From Metridium senile (taxonomy: Eukaryota; Cnidaria; Anthozoa; Actiniaria; Metridiidae), in contig OX459095.1 in NCBI GenBank assembly GCA_949775045.1, positions 30,283,064-30,347,063 of the forward strand: a DNA stretch of 64,000 bases. The letters are read 5' to 3'. Below the pieces are notes generated by a model that saw only the letters and a program-made list of their open reading frames with translations, was not told where the DNA came from and searched no databases. Of the stretch, positions 21,901 to 31,900 are shown one piece after another (within the stretch, counting starts at the first letter, position 1; every line of letters starts with the position of its first letter). Made by a program: the position numbers and the translations under genes.

Positions 21901-24354
21901 TTGGAATGTCTGTACAAAGAATAAGAATATATAATTCAATATTATAGTGGATAATGCTTCAAATAATTACAGACAACATACATGGTTAAAGTCTGGTATG
22001 GCCACCTTTCTGGGGTAACCGATTGATGAAATCAACCATGAGAAATTCAATCAATAAATTTATTAGCCTGCGTAGCCTGGCTCTCTGGTGGAAAGGGGAA
22101 GGGGGGAGGGGATGTGGATGTCAATCAACGATATTCCCAAGGAAACTCAGCCAAAATTGTCTGTTGTGAACGGTGATATAAAATATTATCAAGCATTACC
22201 AATAATTTGTTTAAATTAGATCTTATTTTGATAGAGTTGAATCTTCTATTTGTTCTTTTTTATCAAACCTTTTCGTCCTAGAATACTCGGAAATCAATAT
22301 TGGTTAAAATTGATTTAACCCATTTTACGGGCAGAAACTCTACTTAAAGGGACCCTCAGATACTTTTCGACTTGAACTTATTTTATGTAAAAAATGATGC
22401 TGATTTCAAAAACATTATCAAAATTTCCATAAAATATTTTTTTCCCACCAAAAATGCGATTTTAATCTCGATGAAAACACGTTTTGGGCTTCCTGTGGTT
22501 TTGTCACATGGTCTGATGACGTCAGGTCGTGGTCGTCAAGCTCGTTGCGTTCTTATCTCGATCCAGCTATCAAAACAACAAATTAGACACAGAAAGAATG
22601 GTTTTACCATTTAAATTTGAGCCTGACATTACAGAAAATGAAACGACAAATCGACCAAGTGAGTCAGAATTGGATGAATCAGAAGATAAAGAGAATAACA
22701 GCAGATAAACGGAAGAAGTTTCATCTTGGTGCGTATGTGGACGCTGTGTTAACGAGATCGACTAATCACCGAGTTATGAGGTTGAATTAGTTTGTATTGA
22801 GTTTGAACTAAGCTTGGGTTATGAAAACTACGAAAACGTCGTGAATAAAAACAATCTCAGGTTGTTCAGTTATAGAAGTTGTTTATTATACTTGGGTTGA
22901 TATTTCTTCTTTCTTCATAGACTATATCACACGCGTACGGTCGATGGATAAATCTGCTTCTCGAACGAATTATGACATGATAATATGACTAGTTACTGAC
23001 AATTACTGAACACACACATCAACTCTTGCTATATATAACGAATATTAAAAACACGAATAAGCACATGAACAAATAAATACGCTAAACAATGCTCCTGCGG
23101 CGTTGTGCTTCCCAATTAAGTTTATCGCTGATCTGCAACGGACATTTTCAGGTATGTGTTACCTTGGAAATACATTGATTGATATCCAACAAAATCAAGT
23201 TTGGCGGCAATGTTTTATGGTGAACAGGCACGACGACTGAGAATGGCTGTAACTGATGTTTATTGATATTGGCCGACTAAGGCCAATTGATTATCATAGG
23301 ACGTCTCCAATTGATAATCATCGATTGACAATATAACGATAATCAATATCAATGAAACAAATTGTTTCATTAATTGGCCATCAAGTAATATCAATATCAA
23401 TCAATTAATTGATATTGATTGGTATATTGAGTATCAAATTCAACAGTTGGATATTTTGGGCCACCTTACAGTGCGACTACTGAAACCGGGGCCACCCAGA
23501 CAAATTTCAAAATATATATTTTTAGATCAAACAAAAAAATTGTAGAGAGTTCTCACAGGGTAAGATGTTTCTTATTCAATCTTGATCTATTCCGTTCTCA
23601 TATAATGAAAACTCTTAGCATTTTAAGTAAAAAAGGCAAACAGAGATTCGATCTATTGTTCATATTCTCGATCGTGATTGGATCATTATGTTTTATGTGG
23701 CCCCGGTTTCAGTGGTCGCACTGTAAATGTCTTAATATTTGTAAATAGACAATCAACTCCAGGGAACAATATAATCAATCAATTAATTGTCATCATATTA
23801 AAATATATAATCAACATATACTGAAACTTTTATTTACTAAATAGTGACAAATCTTATCACCTTGGTTCACCGCTAATGATTTCTTCTAACGTGCACTGCA
23901 GCCATTCCGCATAAGGATGCTCCCTTGCAAGATAGATCAGTGACTTATACTCTGCATTCGAAACATCAGCTTTGGAGCCATATTTCACACACAACACATC
24001 AAGAATCGTCAGTACTTCTCTTTCTGTTTTATGCCGGTTTTGATAACTGTCTTTCCAGTGGCCTTCTGTGGTATTGTTCCAGTGTTTCCAACTTTTAAAT
24101 CAATCATTTTTACTGAGCATAAGCGTCCAGTTTGTCAATGTAAATTTTATGTCGTCACTAGCTTAACCTACTTACCGATTAAGAGCTTTTTTCTTCCATA
24201 ACTCGGAGTAATTTGCGATTTCTTTACAACGAACACATATCTGAGCAAAACGGCATAAATCTATATGGTCTATAAATTTGTTGGACAGTATAATATCGAT
24301 GAGTTCATCTGCCAGAACCAAAAAATGCGAAGTGCAGACACTTTCCTCCGCCAT
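12984..24354 (-). CDS. FBXO21: F-box only protein 21, 13 coding exons
   Basis: Exons in order of transcription: 24354-24176, 24091-23861, 21909-21785, 20770-20502, 19821-19735, 18948-18896, 17578-17431, 17235-17171, 16481-16367, 15777-15649, 14200-14133, 13465-13308, 13117-12984. All are GT-AG, phases close, and the total is 1761 nt or 586 residues (human about 628). The F-box (LADELIDIILSNKFI...LWKKKALNR) covers about residues 14-60 and would bind SKP1. A SirB1/transglutaminase-like domain spans about 180-370, with GIPISLGVVFTELARRLGV, 'VNSPNHFLLRY' and 'YIDAFDKGK'. A YccV/HspQ-like domain is C-terminal (FHYGCVIYGWD, then PFYNVLGDDGSSRYAAQENL). The family is an SCF ubiquitin-ligase adaptor acting on EID1 in vertebrates. 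A start at 24,354 (AAGATGGCGG) is preferred over an in-frame ATG at 24,402 because of its Kozak context. Introns are packed with repeats. Confidence 0.9.
14296..14551 (-). mobile_element. tRNA-derived SINE, copy 2 (reverse)
   Basis: On the minus strand it begins 'GGGTGGCGTAGTGGTTTA' (A-box-like) and 'AGGTTGAGTCCC' (B-box-like). The same body as the 10,383 copy follows: 'GAGTTTGTTTGATGT', 'TTTTCTCAATTTTCCTCCC' and 'GTGTGCTAAAATATTCAA'. It lies in an FBXO21 intron in the same orientation as the gene. Confidence 0.65.
14931..15031. mobile_element. Near-perfect foldback element
   Basis: Arms of about 50 bp from 'GTTTAATAAAC' and 'TGTTTTATCAGGTTTAAAATC' are mirrored by 'GATTTTAAACCTGATAAAACA' and 'GTTTATTGAAC', with the centre 'GAGGGCGAAGCCC'. 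It lies in an FBXO21 intron. Confidence 0.6.
15195..15305 (+). mobile_element. tRNA-like SINE head (degenerate)
   Basis: An A-box-like 'AGTGGCATAATGGCTTAAAG' and a strong B-box 'GGTTCGAATCC' are 40-50 bp apart, followed by a T-run and a non-tRNA tail. The acceptor stem pairs only at four positions and the T-arm has mismatches, so a functional tRNA is unlikely. Confidence 0.4.
15398..15449. repeat. Short perfect palindrome
   Basis: 'ATGAAGCATTATATAATG' and 'CATTATATAATGCTTCAT' flank the centre 'ACACATGTGC'. It lies in an FBXO21 intron and is possibly a minimal foldback element. Confidence 0.6.
16563..17065. repeat. 78-bp minisatellite, about six copies
   Basis: Starts of 'AGGTTTGTTTGTGGGTTGG' at 16,563, 16,641 and 16,719 give a period of 78 bp. 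The unit is built from GGT/GTT-rich words ('AGTTGGTTGGGTGGTAGG'). Central copies are nearly identical and the last two decay. It fills the intron between FBXO21 exons at 17,171 and 16,481; on the transcribed strand it is C/A-rich. Confidence 0.85.
17690..17985. repeat. Large imperfect palindrome
   Basis: Segments such as 'ACATTCATTTAGTCTTTTGT', 'TTGTTTGTTTGTTTTACTTA' and 'CAATTGTTTCTTG' on the left are mirrored on the right, with the centre near 17,852 ('TCTAATAGACAAATG'). It is an FBXO21 intronic foldback. The right arm is followed by a further partial copy at about 17,985-18,055. Confidence 0.6.
18170..18845. repeat. Long polypyrimidine (CCTT/CTCC) tract in FBXO21 intron
   Basis: About 670 bp are dominated by TTCC, CCTT and CCCT words, with almost no purines in long stretches. 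On the transcribed FBXO21 strand it is a GGAA-type polypurine tract. Translation gives only a Phe/Ser/Pro/Leu monotony, so it is not a gene. Such tracts can form triplex (H-DNA); that is known for the sequence class, not shown here. Confidence 0.8.
19125..19525 (+). pseudogene. LINE reverse-transcriptase C-terminus and 3' end
   Basis: In frame, the DNA reads YNTRNKDLLRPHKQGPQ, then after one stop FRYNGAITYNNLPSDIRRL and SFVSACKRHFKEYS followed by a stop. That is the usual C-terminal signature of non-LTR retrotransposon ORF2 (Y-TR...GA..YN-LP--IR). A 3' UTR and a TTTAAATAAATAAATAA-like tail end at about 19,515. It is 5'-truncated and lies in an FBXO21 intron in antisense orientation. Confidence 0.7.
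20084..20228. mobile_element. Foldback element with GGGCCGTACGGGAAAATATT arms
   Basis: 'TTATTGACGGAGTGGGAGGG' and 'CCGTACGGGAAAATATTTGG' are mirrored by 'CCAAATATTTTCCCGTACGG' and 'TCAGTCAATAAG'. The centre is near 20,150 ('TGAGCGCAGCGAGG'). A left-end fragment of the same family lies at about 55,280-55,331. Confidence 0.65.
21246..21275 (-). repeat. (AAT)n at a LINE-like 3' tail
   Basis: A run of AAT is followed by 'CTTTATTAAATCTTTATTGT'. Read on the minus strand this looks like the 3' end of a retroelement. No coding remnant was recognised beside it. Confidence 0.35.
22340..22790 (+). pseudogene. Possible relic of a transposon-associated 'WCxCGxC' gene
   Basis: From an ATG at 22,598 a short frame reads MVLPFKFEPDITENE then an acidic Ser/Glu stretch. 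It meets one stop and continues in frame with EVSSWCVCGRCV before a second stop. The order 'P-FEP, acidic run, WC-CG-C' resembles the start of P2X7-cytosolic-domain-like proteins that are repeated in cnidarian genomes. The matching zinc-binding part is cut short. The preceding 250 bp ('AAGGGACCCTCAGATACTTT' onward) look like its dispersed 5' sequence. It lies in FBXO21 intron 2. The identification is from memory of the motif order and is tentative. Confidence 0.35.
23467..23725. mobile_element. TA-flanked MITE in FBXO21 intron 2
   Basis: The element at 23,469-23,723 begins CAGTGCGACTACTGAAACCG and ends with the near mirror 'CGGTTTCAGTGGTCGCACTG'. TA lies at 23,467-23,468 and 23,724-23,725. 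It is mariner-like and non-autonomous. The preceding 250 bp are AT-rich with repeated 'TTGATAT' words. Confidence 0.75.
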
Positions 24355-24622
24355 CTTGTGTTCTTGTTTGACATAGCACAGGTAACCCACGCAGGCCAAC
24401 ACAGGAACCCCAAAATAGGCACTACGTTATCTCCACTACCCTATCCTTCAAGTCAGGTCGTCGGCTGAAGGTTTAAATCGAAGAATTGAATGTTTGGACC
24501 GAATCATTGAATATTTGAATCGAAGAATTGAATATTTGTTTTTGTCGCGACGCGCGATTGTACATATCACCAGGTGGCCCGTTACGGTACGTTGAGCAGG
24601 CGGCTACAAAAAATCCTAGCTA
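24355..24622 (-). promoter_or_regulatory. FBXO21 5' flank
   Basis: This is the region upstream of the FBXO21 ATG. An alternative in-frame ATG at 24,402 would add 16 residues (MLACVGYLCYVKQEHK). A small tandem 'ATCGAAGAATTGAATGTTTG' repeat lies at about 24,477-24,541. No TATA box was evident. Confidence 0.35.
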
Positions 24623-25455
24623 GGGTTTTCTCAATCTCGAACCCCGAGCCTTCGTTCCTCTTGGCCAGCCGAGTAACGTAAGACTCTGGGGGACCGAAAT
24701 TCTCTGCTTATGCTGATTGGCCCTTGAAAATACAATGGTCGAACCGGAAACAGACGAAGTAAAAGCTCTGATTGGTCCATCATGTAAACAAATGTACATT
24801 CAAAATGTAAATTTTACGATTACATGCAATACGACGTCAAAGGTTCTTTAATACTAGATAGAATATTAAATATCGTCGTTTACGAGTCGCGAAGCGAAGA
24901 GATATTGTATCGCCGCTAAGCGATGATTATCGAGTCGCGAAGAAAATTAGAATACACACAAAATACTTCTTTAAACTATTCTAAACCTTGGCAATCCTCA
25001 GACCTCTGGCATCCAGTTATTTACTAAAGGTCAATTGTACCACGAAAGCAAACTAATAACCGTTGGAAAACTATAAATAAATCGACGGTTAAAGCGATCT
25101 GAATTGAAGAAGATTTAGACGCGTTTTTATATCGTTATAAATCCTGATGGCCGTTAAAAAACCTTCCTAAACTTTAAATGTTTCATTAGAAAGGAAAATG
25201 TTTATATTTTGGCTTAGAAAATATTTAAAATGCTACTAGGTCAATAATATTTTGAATGTCATTAACGTACTAAGTAACACAGGATGCCCAATCCCACAGA
25301 TCATTATAATATTAACTAAGCATGCGCAATAGAAACCGGAACTCCAAAATCGGAGCTGAAAATTCCGTTCCCCCAGAGTCTAATGTCGGGCGCCATAAGA
25401 CCGCTGACAAAAAGCCAGACGTGACGCTGGGCTCGAGATTGGATTGGGGTTTTCT
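24623..25455. mobile_element. MULE-like element with exact 9-bp TSD
   Basis: The direct repeat GGGTTTTCT at 24,623-24,631 and 25,447-25,455 flanks an 815-bp element. Its left end is CAATCTCGAACCCCGAGCC, its right end 'GGGCTCGAGATTGGATTG', and the arms continue inward through 'AGACTCTGGGGGA' and 'TCCCCCAGAGTCT'. The end matches the foldback at 1-110. The interior is AT-rich with 'GAGTCGCGAAG' repeated and has no transposase. A short open frame across the right arm is not a gene. Confidence 0.75.
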
Positions 25456-26145
25456 CTTCTCTCCCGATACCGCAGACCACCTGCAACGCAGACTAGCTGA
25501 AGGTGAGTACGTACGTAATAGCCGTTTTGATGTTCATTATTACTATTTTAACTGAGCTCTCGCCATCTACAAATTACACATTACCTAGAATTGTTAGTAT
25601 TGTAATTTTGTTTTTTAAGATCGAGCTTGTTTTAAAAACACCAAGACATTTTTCTGTTGTCAAAGTTTTACATACGACCAAGAAACGATTAGAATTAATT
25701 CTTATGTAAAGCATTTGTCGTTTAGCGATCTGAAAACTTAAATATAAGGTATGTTACCAGTATTTTTTCTTAACAGTGAACAACGTTAGACCTTGATTGC
25801 TTTTTTATAATAGATATACGGTAGTTTAGAATTTATCGAATTACGCCCATTTCCAAATGCAAATTGTCAGCCGGACAGACAGTTTTGAAATATAAACTCC
25901 GAGTTATAGGACCAACAAAATGGTTCGTATTGCTCGATTGTGTAAGCTTCATTGGTGAATACAACGATTCATAATGAACGATAGTAATTTCAATTGTCTA
26001 AAAGAACAATAATCAAGTGGATATGTGTTTTTTTACAGCCATACAACTGCCCAGCGTTTGCGTTGAAATTAGCCATTTAATCTAGTGTGTAAACAAAACG
26101 AAGGTATTCGTTCCAACCTATCGAGTTGTGGTTTAGGATATAAGA
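25456..26145 (+). promoter_or_regulatory. DISP-A 5' flank and 5' UTR
   Basis: From about 26,017 ('GTGGATATGTG') the sequence matches the region before the DISP-B start (from about 42,189), with only scattered differences, so the duplicated unit begins here. The shared leader ends 'GGTTTAGGATATAAGAATGG'. The upstream 560 bp show nothing recognisable. Confidence 0.45.
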
Positions 26146-28886
26146 ATGGCTCCTCCAAATCAACCGAGAACTAATAGTGACCAACATATGAGGTAAGTGG
26201 TGGGATCGTTTTAGTTATATAAAGCAAAGGTGTTTTTAAAAAGGGTGCATTATGAATAGATCTTATCAATTGTTGCGAATCACAAAACCGTGGGCACCTA
26301 GAATTATTTAAAAAATCGTTTTTTGTTTGTTGAACAACTCAGAAATTACTATGGCACGCCAAGGAGTTTGACTGATGTGTAGTATGATAAACGTTTTGTA
26401 GTAAGAGTTTTTTGTGAGTTGCTATAAGAACAATAAACGATTTCTAAAATATTTCTGGTTGCCCACGGTTTTTCGATTCGCACTGTTATATAGCAAATCG
26501 AAAGGGCCAGGGATGACATAATTAACTGTGTAAAGTTCTATAAGTATACTTACTTTTTTATTCTTTTTTTATTATTATTATTGTTGTTGTTGGACTCAGT
26601 GAGCAATTCAAGCTGCCACAGGCTTGCAGGGCTATTGTATAGAAATTCGTATTCTTTGAACATGTTGAAGCAATTTTCGCAATCTAGCTTTACACTTTAT
26701 TTTTCAATTCTAATGATTGTATTTAAATGTCTTTGAAAAAAGAGTAATCGACATATATTTATCACATGGAAAATTATCCTTTAATTGCTGCTTCGTTCAG
26801 TCCCGCTGTTAGAAGATTTTTTAAAAGTGTCAAAAATCGTTTCCAAATACTATAATTCTTCAAACATATTCTAGGGTGTTCTTTTATTATGATTGATTGC
26901 ATTTTTTCTTGATTTCTTTCTTGATTTTTTCCCCCACTAAGACATTCTAGCTGTCTCGCTGCTTACGAGAATTAACTGACGAAATTAAGATATTGATTAT
27001 TTGTGTTGCTTAATTAAAAAATCAAAGGCCACCTATGGCCAACTCGTGGATCATAATTAGAACATTTTGAAAGCGCTTACAGTTTAGACCGCTCCATTAT
27101 GATTATGTAATTATTTTCTCGGATTAGCTTGAGATGATTTGAAGCGAAAAATAAGTATTCAATGTTGTTGTTTTATTTGTATTTTTTTGGTTGTCGTCCG
27201 TTTCCCTTACGGTCCGTCGTTCCCTCAGTCCGTGATCCGCTGACAAGTCTGATATTTACCTGGTTCGATCTTCGGTTCGTGCAGAGATACATGCGAGTTC
27301 AAAGAGTGTCTAAGAAACAGTGTTATTAAGTTGTTCTTGCAAAATAAACGCCAGAAAAAGCAAAATAGATAGTCATTGAAGCAATTGGTGTTATATTTGA
27401 GGCGATTTGGGCTGTTGGGGTAGTTTTTAGAGAGGCCGTTTTAGCTGTTTATTTGTTGTTGTCGAGGTCAACCTGGAGGTTTAAAACCGATCACGTTATC
27501 TCACATATTGTAAAGAAAGAAATATTACTTTCATCTACATATACATAGATCGTTAAGTTGAACTACTAGATAATAGGGTGAAGCGATTTAAATTTTGCGA
27601 ATAAGTTTGTTGTTCTGTGCAAGAAGCTAAGAGCTCGAGAATCGCCTGTTTCAATCGCCTTTCGAATTTGTACGAATTAATAGTAGTCAATAAAATTAAA
27701 CTATTGACAGATAAACTGGTTACTTTAATCAAAAATATAAAAGAAATAATTACAATAAGCAATATATTTACCCTACAACATCACTAAAACAACTATACTG
27801 TTGTTGTCTTCACTTCTAGTGTGTATCGTACTCTCTAAGAATGCTTACCGGAAATACTGTTAAATATCCAGTAATAACAGCTTCGTCCTTTGTAACTGGT
27901 TGTGAATCCATTCCATAGCATTATGAAAGGATGGATAAAAAGTAGCTTCTGTTTATAGCAGGGAAGATATCTCGATAAATTTGATCATAATAAGTTGGCT
28001 CGCTTAGTTCGCTCGTAAATTGCATGATCTTTAGTAAAATTCACAGTGACCATTTCCGAAAACATTCGACATAAACTTAGACCATTCACTCTTATAAACT
28101 TATGTGTAATTCTACTGCGAATCGTGTGGCGTGAGCACATAAAATATGAGAGTATTCGCGATTACTTCGACCGAAAAATCATTCCTTCAAATATCCATGT
28201 GCTCGAAGTACGCTGACCGAGATCTTGGGGCTCAAAAGTTTACACTGACGGTCTAGTGAGTGAGCGAGTGAGCGAGTGAGTGAGTGAGTGAGTGACACTT
28301 CCGGTTCAAAAGCCCCATCCCAATAACTCGAGGATCTTCGATCCACGAGTTAAAAACATATTGCTAAATTATTGTTTGTTCACCTAACTTGTTTAATTGG
28401 TCATTTGCATATATCCCTGAGTTTTAAATATATGGAAACAGTATTTTTAAGATAATATTAGTATACAAATGTGTAAGTATAATTTTGTTATAAGCCTGGT
28501 GATAGGTGCTAAGTTGAGAATTACAAGTATTTTTTTGCAAATGATTGTTGTAGCAGCAATTGAAATATGATGATGGCGAGCGATGTCACTGAAACGTTTA
28601 AATTAAAGGTTGTCGTTTTGCTTCTTAAAAGTATATTTTTGTTTCAATTAAACTATATCAACACACTATATAGCACAGCTGTTTACATATTGGTCCAAAT
28701 GTGTTTAATTCCTAGCTATTATTATACATTCAAAATATTTCCCTGTTTTTGATTTGTTGATTTTGCCCAGTTAATTTTTCATAACCTGCTAAGACTTACC
28801 AAATTTTGGAGACATAAAAGTCAATCGTCCAATAATTGAAATAAATATTGGACAAATGATGTCAATAGTCCAATAAATGAAAATTT

Positions 28887-28956
<70 letters not shown>

Positions 28957-31900
28957 AAGTGCCTATTCATCGCTATTCTACGTACGTCACACACAGAGAG
29001 TGGGAAAATGGCTGCCTCAAATCAGGACGATTTCCCTCACTTAGCGATGGTTTCACTCACTTAGCGAGGAGGAAATAGGCGCAATATTGCAAGGAAAATT
29101 AATACAGCAAAAACACCAAAAAATCAACAAAAGGCTGTGAAATATTGTTCAGAGGGAAAACAAAAAGCCTGAGAAAACAGACGTTGTTTCGCTCCTCGTA
29201 CCGTACCCCTGCGAAACTAACGCCTGAGCAACAAGCCGGGAAATTCCTTACTGAGGACGTAGTGCTACCAAGATCAAATTATCAATACACGCGTGGATAT
29301 CCAATGTCGGTCATTCATCGAACTGGCTGTGGATTCTGAGTTGTTTTAAATCTTACATTGTAGACACAATGTGTTTGAATAAGCCAACTGGGTTTCAGTA
29401 AAAATCTATCTATCAATGTCCAAATCGCTTCATTTATAGAGATGGCTTTGTTGAAGCACACCCGGCATAATATGGTATGGTCAGGAGCAAGGCCATAATA
29501 GTCATACTGATAGTTTAATATTTGCCCTTTGGTCTTTCTAATGAAAGACCAAGTAAAGTATCTGGAAAATCCTAACCTTAGTGCAGCTCATGTCTTCTCA
29601 GATCAGTCCGTCGAGACAGTTTCCAAAAAGATAGAGGCAGGACATATAGTTTCAAACACTGAGTGTATAGAAAACATGCCCAAACGGTTAACGGCTAGCA
29701 GAATAATGATAATAATCCAAAGGCCGATCGCTTCAAAAATCACATCTTATTACCCCTCGATACTTAATACCTTTTTAGAAGGCATTTTGTTTTCTTTACT
29801 GACAGAGACTTACAGAGGTATGAAGGACTGTATATGTTTACGTATTAACTTTAATGTGACTTCAAATGACAATTCGTCAAACAACAAAATACATTCAATT
29901 CCACTGCTTGATATTGTGTTTTCAATAAACTTTAACCACAATGCACAATCAATTAATATGTGTATAGCAAACATCAAAATATAAAAAAAAGTTTCTACAT
30001 ATTCTCAAGGTCAACAAGCCAGCCACACGCAGTTCGTGTGCTAATGTATTGATGTTCATATTCAGTCAATCACAGACGCTACCCAGATCTCGGTAGTGCT
30101 ACATTATCAGTATGGAATTTCCTGGCTCGACGTTCAGACGTTAGTTCAGCGGGGGGACGAGGAGCGAAACAACGTCTGTTTTCTCAGGCTAGAAAACATA
30201 TTGATTTCATCATTGAAGAAGCGCAGTTTTGGATGTATATAACTGGAGCAGTAAAAATATTTTAAATGAATAATAAAACAATTGTTGAATTCGGCTTTGT
30301 ATGATATGAAAGTTATGCAAACCTCGGAGGGTGTTATTCACCTCAGCCTGACGACTATAATAATAACCTCCTTGGTTAAAGTTGCATAATTTTCCATATC
30401 ATACTCAGCATCATCCAATAATTGCTTAATATTATAGCCAATGCAGCTATACTGGATATGAGCAATCATGTGCTCTGATTGGTTCCTCTACTACTAGGCT
30501 ATCAGCTGTTATAATTCAACAACAAGTTTTCTTCCGCTCTCATTGGTTGAGGGACGATCACGTGACGTGATAGTGCCTGCCGTGAGGGGATACTATCAGC
30601 GCATAGTGGCCGCTGAGTGCTTTTCGTCCACTTCAGAAAATTTTGTTGTTGAATAATAAAAACAATAGATCAGTTCAAATCTCGGGCAAAATGCTGTGAT
30701 AGTTGCCCTTGGAAATAAGATGTTCCTCAAAACAAATAAGTACAACGAGTACGTTCTTGGCTGACTATTTGTTTTTCTGAACATCCAGTTTGTGCGGGCA
30801 GCTATCACAGCATAATGCCCTCGATTCAACTACTCTATTGTTTAAATAAAGCATGAATTACAGAGAATTAAGAAAAGAAAATGGCAGCATGTTTTTTTTC
30901 AGTTGATTCTATAAACAATGCCACACTAGGGGAACAATTAAATTGTTTAAAGAAGTAAGAGTCATCAACCTTTTTTAGATTATTTAATTCGACGTTTCGT
31001 GCCATTAGGACCCATCTTTAGGGATGTTTAGCCTGAAACGTCGGATTAAATAATCTAAAAAGGGTTGATGACTCTTATTTTTTTATACAATGATTCCAAC
31101 CTACAAAGCTACACTAGAATTAAATTAATTGTTGTTAAGTTTCTTTGTAATTATAATCCCTATCTAAAACTTTTTATATCTATACATTTTTAGTTTTTTT
31201 CTCCATATAATTTCCAACTCATATCTCATTGTGAAAGTTGATATTTAATGTGACATATATGATATTAAACCATCTTTTTCTATTTCTCTTATTTTAGATG
31301 TTTAAAGCAAGATGTAATTGCATTGATTGCTGCAATTGTGATATTTGTTGTAATTGTCATACTGGGCCTTGCATCTACCCTTGATGTGTTCAATGCTCCT
31401 GCCCTTCCATCATTTGCCAATCCTATCAAGGTACTCATTATTCAATATGTCATTATATTATATACATACTGAGTGATATTCACTGTAAAGTCATACCGTA
31501 AATTTTTGTTCGGAAATAAATTGTGACCAACCAGAGCTTGCGTAAGATGTTTTTCATGTGTGAGAAAAATGATATGTCCAATCAGAGGCCCTGTACAACA
31601 TTTTTTTACTGCAGGGAAATTAGTTCCCACCATGTCGTGGTTTGATGGGCGCTGTACTGTCCCCGAACATATCCCAGGACCTGAACAGATCCCAGGACAC
31701 GAGCAGATCCAAGGACACAAACTGATCCCCAGAACAATTGCTATAGTACCCGAACAGACCCCAGACCCGAACAGATCCCCAGACGAGGCCCCGAAAAGAT
31801 CCCCACAAACTAGGTCGAATGGAACTACTAAAAAGTTGTTTTCTATCAGTTATCAGGGCCTATTTTAAATTCTCTTCCTAATGAAATTGTAAATTGTTCT

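Noticed and set aside
25322..25555. 77-codon frame near the right arm of the 24.6-kb element
   Set aside because: It runs across the terminal inverted repeat and has no recognisable motif or splice context.
29529..29984. 151-codon frame inside a MULE-like MITE
   Set aside because: No transposase motif and no similarity that I recognise; it is AT-rich DNA in a non-autonomous element. Kept only as a remark in that feature.
31560..31868. 102-codon frame rich in Pro, Glu and Gln
   Set aside because: It is the translation of the decayed minisatellite arm of an inverted repeat, with mirrored frames on the other strand.
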